Positions 27,201 to 39,200 of a DNA stretch of 64,000 nucleotides are shown piece after piece. The notes beneath the pieces were generated by a model. It did not search any database and was not told the DNA's origin. It saw nothing but the letters and a program-made list of their open reading frames with translations. The position numbers and the translations under genes are program-made. The stretch's first letter is position 1. The number at the start of each line of letters is the position of its first letter. This stretch comes from Arcuatula senhousia (taxonomy: Eukaryota > Mollusca > Bivalvia > Mytilida > Mytilidae), in the NCBI GenBank assembly GCA_963971305.1, contig OZ020313.1, positions 20,099,260 through 20,163,259 of the forward strand, in the 5' to 3' direction.

Positions 27201-30200
27201 TTCAAATCCCTCGAGAAAGGCTTGACAGAAATCTTTACACACCTCGAAATAGGTACAGACCTACAGTCAGCTCAGACATTGTTAAAACTTTATAATCCCT
27301 CCCCACAAGTTGTTGAAGCGGCATAAAAGCAGAGGAAAATAGAATTCTTTAAAGATAATGCTTTAATTTTCAGTCATAAAATTGCAAATGATGAAAACGT
27401 GTTTGAATTTTGAAATTTTTACAAAAATCTTTTTGTTTAAGATGTTAAAGAGAAAACATGATGCGTAGACAAATGTCCCTACGCAGTAGCAGATCCAAAG
27501 ACAGGTCATTGGGAGGGGAGTGGTACTTCTTTTGTGGGGAAATTTTGTTATTTCATGCAGTTTTTTGCATAATTGACCAGTGGACCCCCTTTAAACCTCT
27601 GATGAGTGAAATAGATAATCCTGCTTTTAAAAATTTCTGGACCCCAGCTTATGACAGAAATGTAATAGAAAATAATAGGATGTGGAATAAGTGTACGCGA
27701 TACAGCCCACAATTTAACGGCAATTTAGAAAAACCATAATGGACAACCGCCAGCAGCCTTCAACAAGGCCATTTGGCACTGCTCGCGGTTCTGCAATTTG
27801 CCCATGGTCTAAATAAAATGCATATAATTCAAATCAAGTCTTATACATTAATTATGATACATTTATACATAAATATTTGAACATTTTTAACAAACTTGAA
27901 TGATCATTTTGTACAGCTACACTGTCTACTTTGTGCATTCATCTGCAGCTTACATAACTCAGGGCAACATATATGGAGCTTATGTCATACCAAATAAAAG
28001 TTCATTCATTTCATCATACTTTTTTTACCTTTAATGAAAATTTTTGATCATTTGACAAATTTAATGTCATATCTACAAAAAGGCTTACCAATAAAAGCTT
28101 TCAAAATAGAGTTATTTAATTTAGAATTTAAACTTTGGTCCTATACAGAGAATTTATAATCCTTTTTCAATTTCAAAAACTCCCATTTCTTTCCATACAA
28201 GTCTTAAAGCTTGGAATCATTAAGATTCAAAAGGACATTTACATGTGGTTTAATCAGATTTACATTACTTTGATATAGCAATACACAAAATATACAGTAC
28301 TTGTTCATCAACATGTATATAATTTAAACATATTTTATTGTCAAACAAACTAAGACAAAGGAATAGGACACAAGTTCTACAACTTAGAACGTCTTCTCCC
28401 ATACAAAATACATACATTACATTAAACAGACAACAATAATTATACAACTGAAATAAGTTTTTTATATATAATATGTACACCAAGGTAAATCATGACGGAG
28501 TTTGGTTGTGGAAAAAAGGAAAGAAGGGAAACAAAAGAAAAAAGAGGAGAAAATTGAAAGAAGAATTTCACAATTTACGTCTGTAAAATTTGAAAAGAAA
28601 GATGCACAAATGCAACATGTATATAAACTGTATGTAATAAGAAAAAGATGCATCTTAAATGAAATGGTGCACATTTAGCCATTATATATTCTAAATGTTT
28701 TTGCTAATACCAAGTCTTCACATTTTTTTTTTAAAACTCAAGAAAATGCCCAAGACATGATGCCGACCTCTCAACATGGAAAAGATACTTGAAAAGAAAA
28801 CCTAATTTGGGATTGACAGGTCAACAAAAAGACCAAAACACTATATACCCGTCTACAAGTACTTATGTGAGTGGGACATTAAAACTGTAATGGTATAATC
28901 ATCTACATGTATATGTCTTGTCATGACTGCAAGTTTAACAAAAGCAAAAGAAACTCAAAACTGGCAGAATCAAAAGCTATCATCTTATCATATATTTGAC
29001 CTCAGTAAAAGAAATATACAGTATCCTGTGGACAAATTATATGTAAACCTATCCATAGAATTGGAAAAACTTTCTTTAAGATACAACAAAATTCTATAAA
29101 ATGGGAAGATATATGTAGGACTACATTGACTCAGAAGTTAATTTCTAAAACTGTGGCCTTGAATATGCACTAAACAATTGTAGATGAATGTTGCCAAATT
29201 AAAACAACTATATGTATCACAAAGAAGACTAAAGTTTCAGATTTATCAAAAGTACAATGTACATGTATGTAATTGTAAACAACCAACAATCAACAAATTC
29301 AAACTATTTTACAACTAAAGAGTGAAGAAATTCCTAAACAAGGTTTTGATTCTGTTTTCATTGAATCAATTCTTAGTTTACAAGTCATAAAGTGTACAAA
29401 CAATACAAGAAATATGTATGACAAAAATAAACAAACATAAATAAAGCCATATGGAAAATCAACCCCTGATTTACAAACATTGTTGATAGCTACCTTACAT
29501 CATAAATTGATTTCTTCAAATATGAACAATAAGTATAATGACTTAGATTGTTTGCTATTTTGTAGCAAATATTTGTGATTCAGAAAATATTCATATTCTG
29601 AGCAAATAGTTTGTATGTATAAAGCAGGTTATATATTAAAAGTTAGAATTACCAGAAACATGGCTTAACTAGAAAACTGTAGCTCACAAATAATTAGATC
29701 CCCTTCCCCTGAAAAAAATGGTTTGAAAGTTTTTTTTTTTTTTAATCTTTAATTAATTAAGGAGCTGCTGATAAAAGATAGGTACCTAGAGGGTGTATCT
29801 GATTGACACAACTCCTATCACTATCTACCTCCAGTAGTATGATGGTGGTTTAATTCAAATGAAAAAACAAGTAATCTGTGAGCATATGCTCTTTAAGTGA
29901 TACCCCCACTCCCCAAATTCACCTTGCATAAAAACCTACGGTAGTTATTCGGTAAACAGAAAGTAAATGACTTTGAAGCATAAAATCAGTATACATGTAC
30001 ACCTTATGGTACTATCGAATAAAGCTATATGCAAACATCAGACCTCTGATTCATGAAGTTGCTGAGAAAATGTGACGGAAATATTATTACTGACGGACAG
30101 ACGAACGAACATACTGACATACAAACAAACGAACAAATGAAGGGACAAGGGTAAAACAGTATACCCCCCTCTTCTTAAAAGCAAGGGTAAAAAAATTTGT

Positions 30201-33200
30201 CAAAAGAATAGAGGGAAAAAACTTTACAACTAAGACATATAATCTCTGAAACTGCAAGTTAATATAAATACAATTAGGCATTCCATTTACAAGCATTATA
30301 TCAAATTGGAGGAAAATGTACATGTAAAAATTACTAGTTGCACAACATAACACATGAAAATTGAGACATAAAAATAATTAACATTTTCAAACCCTGCAAT
30401 TAACTTTCTAAGTTTCTTAGGTAACATACAAAACATTGTGCTATTCCTAATTTTGGTCTAGTTTTATTTTTCATATTTGTATAAGTTTAACATTTTGATT
30501 GTCTCTCCAATACAAAAAGAAATAAGATTTAGTATCTTGTACCCTGTAATTATATGTAGACTACTTTAAAAACATCCTTGGACTGCCTATTGAATATTAA
30601 AACATCAATATCATAAAAGAAGACAAAATTTGAATGCCTTTATCACAAACTAGATCAATAATTCTTTAATCTGATTCCATCAGACCTAAGCAAGGAGAAC
30701 GGCTCTTAGGCATGCAACGGTTATAGGGTCTTAGTTCTCAGGCCTTCATACAATGTAACCACAATGAACCCATACAAATTAGTCAGGCCATAATAAAAAG
30801 TTTGTGTCTTTCCTACTAACCAATTTACTCCTTTTTTATGCTTATAAGTTTTTATAGTCTATTTGCTTCAGCACTGTTGAGGTAGAGATAAACTTGAGAT
30901 ATCAAAAAAAAAATATGTACCTACCAACTTATATTATTAGCCATGTAGGCCAATACAAATCATACATATTTTTTTATTTGGCCTTGTGTGAAAACTTAAA
31001 AGCCCAGCTGAATAAACTAATCGACAGTTTGGCTTTTGGCTAGACCATAAATAATACTAAGATAAATCCAATTGGCACCCCTTTACAAATTAATCCCATA
31101 AAAGGCAAATGGAAATAAAAACATAATTTACGAGTAATTAATTTGACCTTACCATTACAAGGTGCAATACTGACTGATCGAAACGATAAGTTGACTTCCC
31201 AAGGATTTTCATGTTCGATACTAATAAGTGGTGTTTCAGGCACTCGCGTACGACCCATAGAATGCATTTGGCTGTTTTTTGTTTTGAAGAATGACCTTAA
31301 ACTGTCACCAATAATTTGATCCTAAAAGTTTTTCGTCATGAGATTAATCCTGTAATATGTACTAATTCCAAATTTAATCCATTAAAAAGTCTCTAAAAAT
31401 CTTCACAATCTTTTTCACTCCAATGTTTTCACTTTTTCCATCAATTCTGAATTTTAAGAATTTTTTATCATAAGAAGTTCAAAAGAACATGCAGAGACAG
31501 GTAGGTGCATTAAAAATTTAATTTCCTCAGTAAACATGACTTCACAAACACTTTATACAATCTTTAAACACAGTTTCGGTGAAAAAACACATGTGCACTT
31601 GATCTTTAGTAATCCATCATATTTGAATTTTAAATTTGACAAAATCTCCAGGCCCAGACAATTCAGATATTTACATTCACATCTCTTTTCAAATGCTAAA
31701 ATACCTAATTCCTTGTCAGATTTCTACCATCAGGCAATATTAGCCATCAATTCTGAATTGATTAGCCACTTATTGAAGTGTTAGTTTTTACATCACCAAA
31801 TTATACTGGCACGCAACTACAATCATGCGAAAAATCAATCGTAAATAATCAATGGATCTTGATGCAGGTTAGATATGGAAAACCAAAATTCAATCAATTC
31901 AGCAATATACATATGTATAATTCTATTTGGTTTTTAATTAAATCCCAATTAAAATTATAAAAATAATTTATTCTATTCCTTTCTCCAGTCACTCCAAATC
32001 AGTCTCACTCAGTCCTTCAGTTTTGAAATTTTGATTCGTTTAAAATTCTACATTTTGAAAACCAAATATTCACAGATGTATATGTATAAAATTCAATTCC
32101 TCTCAAATATTAATCCTCTTTACTGAAAAGACCCATCTAAACTGATATGACAAAGTTTTTTAAATGCTTACATCAACCAGTAATCTTTAAATGGAATAAA
32201 ACATACAAAAGAAGCATAATAAAACTGGTTAATTATCAATAGAGTTAATTTAAGATGTATACACATTGAATAGGGCCTGAATAAAAGGTATTTGTTGCAT
32301 AAGTATATCCTCAAAACACAAGGACCTATTTATTGAATAAAAATCATATTTCAATGAGGACTTGGCAATAAATTACTGTAGCTTCTATTCAAATTTTATT
32401 TAAACATTGCATTAGGAGCATTAAAGGTAGACAAAGAAAACATGATTTATCTATTTCCAATCTCCGTGAACATTTAATTGATTGTACTATTATAAAAAAA
32501 GACGTTTAACACTTCAAAAATGAGGTGTTTAAATGAAAACCAATATTGCATACATGGTTAAATCTCCAGGATACATTTAATATGACAGAATTATTGGATT
32601 TGAGATATCAGAACTATCAATAACTGTATTTTCAGTCAAAAAATAGATTTTTTTAATTGGCTTAACTACTAAAGTAATCAAAATAATTACTAAAGTTGAT
32701 GTAACTTGAACTTTTTATCTACAAAATCAATTGATTTTCGATGGCAAAAAGGAACATTTAAAACAATCAAAGCTACATCAAGCAAAATATAGAACAAAAG
32801 CATTAAATTATCATGATTGAATAGCACTGGTTTTTGTGTTGTTTCTACATGATAGATTCAATTAAAAACGAGAATACTAACAAAGTAAGGTAGCCCTCCC
32901 CTCTCCCTTCACAAAACAACAAAGCTTTTCCAAAATATTTGACGGATTTTCATGAAATTTATTATATGATTCCTTAAGTAGTGCGAAATTTCAAATCAGT
33001 CAGTTCAAAATTCAAATTAACATATGAGAGCAAAAAGTCCACGACTTTTTGAAGTTCTAGGTCAAAAGTCCACAAGATTTTATTAAAAAGTCCTCAAAAG
33101 GAGTTATTGTATAGATACATGCAGGTTCAGGCCTTTTGTAAATAGAATTTCAAAGGTCCTGAATCAAAAATAGAAGGTCCCAGACCTCGGACCAATGCTA

Positions 33201-36200
33201 ATTTGAACCCCTTATTGCCCTTAATCTGTATCTCTTATAGTTTTAGCATTCACCAAATCTTTTTAATGATGGATGGAAAGAAGGAAGGATAAAGTGGAAA
33301 GTATTCTAGGGCTTCCACAGAACCTTACCTTCATGTACATGTATGTACAGGTTATAAGGATATTAAAGTGTCGTTGACTTACTAAAAGAGAATCGATACA
33401 AAATAAAACCCATTTATGGTAATTTTTTATAGAATTACAGATATCTTGAAATGTTTGGGCTTTTTCAAGTAACATAAACTGGTTGCTATAAGGTTCAAAT
33501 TTAGCTCTTATACATATAAAATAAATTTGTGAAAAAAATATTTTATATATATGTGTTTTGTCTGTAAAAAGAAAGATAACTCTAACTGAAAAGTATTACA
33601 TTGTACTTGATCAACTATAAAGGAAACGGGAAACACATTTTAACTAAGACAAGAACAAATTAGTAAATATTAAGTTTAAAAAATAAAATAAATAATAAAA
33701 TCATGGCATGATAATATCCAAACCCAAGAATAAAAACACAATAGCAGCATGTGAGACAAAGTCACCTTAACACACAAGAACAAGTACCGGTACACATAAA
33801 TCTGATGTAATTTATTGGCTTTCATCTGAGATTGTTTGCCAAGTCAGTCATTTTACAGTTTATATAATCAATTCAAACTTTTAAACCTTAGCACAATCCA
33901 CATAAATCAAAGTCAATCAAGTCAATGTAAAGTGATTAAATCATTCTGATGTTTTTTTTCACTTTTCATTTGACTTTAGTTAAAGATAAACCAGACAATG
34001 TTATTAATGGTTTATTAGAAAATGTTTTAACTTATTTTATTTGTGTTTTTTTACTTGTAGTCTTGAGAAGTTCCATAAATAAGAAAATGCATATTTAAGA
34101 ATTTAAATTGAAAATAAGATAACCCATGGCAACATTTTCTTTAAAAAAACACAAAATTTAATATTCACATAACTATCATACAAAGTTTTAAAGATCTAAG
34201 CCAAAACAATGAAATGTTAGAAGTTAACTGGTTTTTTTTTTAATTTCAATACAACACTAAAAAGACATACTTTTAGACCCTGGAAATATCCTAGACCCAA
34301 TAACAATCATATTCCACCTTTGTCAAGCAGAAAGATACTGTAGTTGCTATGACAGTTTACCTTGTCATCTATTCTGTTTCCAACTTATTTCTGATGCATA
34401 TAAAAATGATGCAAAATGTCAAATCAATCCACAGCTATAAGGGAAATTACAAGAGCTATTTTCAATATCATGCAAAAGAATCATCAGAAATTTTCATGAT
34501 ACAATCAATATTAAGTGCATTGTAAAATTACATCAAAATGATGATCTTGCACTTTAAACATGTTAAATGGTAAAAAAGGAGCTTTATATACAGCATAAAA
34601 TAACCAGTTTTATTGACACATTAAACAATGGTACTTTGTATTGAAGTTAATTTACTTTAAAATCTATGAAATACAAGATTGCTATAAAGTTGAGAATTTA
34701 CTCAAAGGAGTAAAGCCACGAAGGCCTCAAATCGGCCCGGTATTTTTACCTATTTTCAAACTGCATCAACTCTTCATAAATTTACCCAAAATGAGTTAAG
34801 GTATAACTGAACTTTTCATATCTGTAAGATTTAACAAAATATTTACATCACAGGTTGAGTTATAACATTTTAAACTTGCCATAACTTATAAATTTATTAC
34901 TTTTTCACACATTTTCACTGTTTTCTCGCCATATTTTGTCAAAATTTGTATTGGCCACATTCGTCGACCATCGTAATTTTTTGATTATAAATTTATTACA
35001 TAAAAATACACATTTCTATCACAAAATAATTTTGGTCGACGAGTGTGGCCATTTTCATATTCACTGAATTATACACGAAAATCAAGGGAAAATGCCAAAT
35101 ATTGATATTTTTTACAAAATAGACTGAATTTTAGCTAACTACTCTCCTTTTTGATAAACAGTTTAACCAAAAGATATTGCAATTTATAAAATATGGAGTC
35201 TAATGAACATGAAACCAGCAGTTACAAGGTGGTATATCAAAGTAAAAATTTTGGGCCGATTTGAGGCCTTCATGGCTCTACCCCTTTGTTGAATCAAAAT
35301 GATGTTGGGATCTGATCATCTACATATCATGTCAAAAATCCTACTAAATTTCATCAAAATAAATTGAGCAGTTTCAGAAGAGTTGTGCCCACAAAATGTT
35401 CCTATGACCTAAAGTGAAAAAAGTTGATAAAGTCCCATAACTCCTACAATATTTGTCGAATCAAAATGATATGGCGGTATGATCAACTAGATATCATGAC
35501 AATCAATCCTACAAAATTTCAGAAAAATCCATTGAATGGTCACAGAGGAGTTGTGTCCACAAAAGTGTGACTGAGGGATGGACGAAGACCATTACTATGT
35601 CAATCCTTCACTTTGTGGCAGGGGACAAAAAGATTTAATAGGCAGAATACAACATAGATATGTACAGTTCTGAATCTTTTTGTGGAACTCTATACAACAT
35701 CCATGAGCAAAAAATCAAGTAAAAGTTTATGACAGAACATGTATAAGTCACTAGGGATATCGACAAAATTAAACCAAACATCCTTCTAAACCATGAAATT
35801 GGTACTGTGGTTTCATTATTATTCGTGGGGTATCAATTTTCATGGTTTTCGTGGGTAAACTTGACCAATGAAATTTGATACCCCATGAAAAGGAAATTTA
35901 ACATTGATCTGTATGCTGCAGACTTCAGAACCACGAATTTATGATTCAATGAAATGTTCCTTTTTCATCAAACCACGAAAATTGGTATCCACGAAAATAA
36001 ATTAATCCACAGTATTCCTTGAATATCATTACTTTTGTGCATTTAGTGGCAAGTTGAATTTTACATTTTATAATAAGTGATAGATGTCTAAATTGCACCA
36101 CAAAGATTGTGTGGATATTTCATAAAGAGTGAATTATGGATAATAGATGTTCAGGAATGTACTGTAATAAACAATGAATTAACATGCCCATGACAATAAT

Positions 36201-39200
36201 ATACATGTACCCCCACTTATCTGATGCAGAGGATCTTAAAAGAAATATTAGACAGCCCTTCACTAGATTATATAAAAATCAATTTTCTTTATATAAGCAA
36301 AATAGTTATCTTTTAACCATAAGTTACTTGGTACTATTTACTAATTTATTTAACCCAAAGTTTTGTCTTTACCCTAACAACCACAAGCTAAAGGGAGATA
36401 AGAATTGTTTGAATTTCACCCTAATCAGAGTTTATCCATTTTCATATTTGTGCATAGTAGGTTTCTTGCTTTAATTTGTCTCTATTTGTAGCTATGCCTC
36501 GCACCCATGTACGTTTCATAAATTCTATTAACAGCCATATGTATACTGTTACTGTATAAGTTTCATAAATTCTTATGACTATTGCATTTATACTGTTATT
36601 GTATAAGTTTCATTAAATCTGATGACAGTTGCATATATACTGTTATTGTACAAGTTTCATAAATTCTGATGACAGTTGCATGTATTATGTGTACTGTATG
36701 GTACAAGTTTCATAAATTCTGTTTACTTAGATAAACTATGTATAAGATGCCACCTATTATGTAATCAAATCCTACTGCTGAGAGCCTGCAGAATTTCTGA
36801 TATAAAGAAAAATAATAGAAATATTTTTATTAATATTTCCTATTAAAATATTAAGATACATATAAAACCAATAAAAAACAATATATATACAATTGATCAA
36901 TATATAAAATAGTTAACATTGTTTACTACATATAAAAAAAAAATTTCATACCCAAATAAAATTATAACTTTTGGCTCTTAGGGGCTACCCGCTTCAACTA
37001 AATGACCTACTACATGCACATGTACCTGTATTTGTGAAAACACTTAAGCTAGTTAATTGGCCTTATAAATGTATAATTCTGTGGAAGATCGTCACAGGAC
37101 TAAATGGAACTTGTGGAAGAACGTCACAAGATATTCGATAAGCTGGACAAGTACATGTACACATACATACCTACAAAAATAAATTAGTTCAGAAAAGCGG
37201 AAGAGCATCGCCTTGTATGTTGATTGAGGAAGAACATCTCAAGTATGATTGTGACTAGCTGTCTGAGGAAGAACATCTCAGGTTATCTGATTGTGAACCG
37301 TCTGAGGAAGAACATCTCAGGTTATCTGATATTGTGAACCGTCTGAGGAAGAGCATCTCAGGTTATATGTTATATGATTGTGAACTAAATTTGACATGTT
37401 TGATGAATTATTGAATTGGGGGAAAATAATTTATCAGTATGATAAATATGCAGAAACGGGTAGCCCAATATTTGAATACATACACCATATTGAACAGGTA
37501 TAGACTGGGGATGGAGGGTGGGGAATTAAAATTTTGGTCTTTACTGGATGCTGGAAAACGCGCAACTGTCCTTTCTTTCTTTGTGAATTTTGGCGTCTTC
37601 TCGTCTTACAATTTGATTGGTCAGTGTTATCATACCCATTGGGGCACCATTTGGGGTCTCCCATATCATGGGAAAAAAGGGGGACATAAAGGTTACTAGA
37701 TTACTTCTTACATGTATAAACTACAATTTAACTTCTTTAAATTTTCATTTATCCATTTTCATATTTGTGCATAGTAGGTTTCTTGCTTTAATTTGTCTCT
37801 ATTTGTAGCTATGCCTCGCACCCATGTACGTTTCATAAATTCTATTAACAGCCATATGTATACTGTTACTGTATAAGTTTCATAAATTCTTATGACTATT
37901 GCATTTATACTGTTATTGTATAAGTTTCATTAAATCTGATGACAGTTGCATATATACTGTTATTGTACAAGTTTCATAAATTCTGATGACAGTTGCATGT
38001 ATTATGTGTACTGTATGGTACAAGTTTCATAAATTCTGTTTACTTAGATAAACTATGTATAAGATGCCACCTATTATGTAATCAAATCCTACTGCTGAGA
38101 GCCTGCAGAATTTCTGATATAAAGAAAAATAATAGAAATATTTTTATTAATATTTCCTATTAAAATATTAAGATACATATAAAACCAATAAAAAACAATA
38201 TATATACAATTGATCAATATATAAAATAGTTAACATTGTTTACTACATATAAAAAAAAAATTTCATACCCAAATAAAATTATAACTTTTGGCTCTTAGGG
38301 GCTACCCGCTTCAACTAAATGACCTACTACATGCACATGTACCTGTATTTGTGAAAACACTTAAGCTAGTTAATTGGCCTTATAAATGTATAATTCTGTG
38401 GAAGATCGTCACAGGACTAAATGGAACTTGTGGAAGAACGTCACAAGATATTCGATAAGCTGGACAAGTACATGTACACATACATACCTACAAAAATAAA
38501 TTAGTTCAGAAAAGCGGAAGAGCATCGCCTTGTATGTTGATTGAGGAAGAACATCTCAAGTATGATTGTGACTAGCTGTCTGAGGAAGAACATCTCAGGT
38601 TATCTGATTGTGAACCGTCTGAGGAAGAACATCTCAGGTTATCTGATATTGTGAACCGTCTGAGGAAGAGCATCTCAGGTTATATGTTATATGATTGTGA
38701 ACTAAATTTGACATGTTTGATGAATTATTGAATTGGGGGAAAATAATTTATCAGTATGATAAATATGCAGGCCAAATGAACGAGCAAAATAAGGTTGAAG
38801 CGAGTGAAGCCCCCAAGAATTTGAATTTCACCCTAATCAGAGTTTATGGTCACAGTCTTGTATTGTTTTTCCCATAGACTTCTATAGTAAACCTGAGATT
38901 TTTGGAATTTTTTTAAAAATAGTTAAAATGATTCAATACAACTTTAGCTATATTTTTTCAATAAAGGAAGTGTCAGAAAACATTTTAAAGGGTGGGCCGA
39001 AAAAAAGTCGCACGAAGATAAGAAAACCACAGTTGATTGAACTAAAAATAGATTTTTTCCTACTTTCACTTTAACTTCCATTTCAAAAATACCCCCCTTT
39101 TCATGAGAACTGTTTTATTTAATAATGCAATTTTTACATTTCAAAAAGTTAGTGATGTCAAAGTTTGGTGTCTTACCTTCAATTTAAGCCAAAAGTTAGA

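Noticed and set aside
36600..36700. CTGATGA in the 47-bp repeats as a hammerhead ribozyme core
   Set aside because: A stem can be drawn after it (ACAGT...ACTGT), but the required GAAA is absent where it should follow stem II, in every unit.
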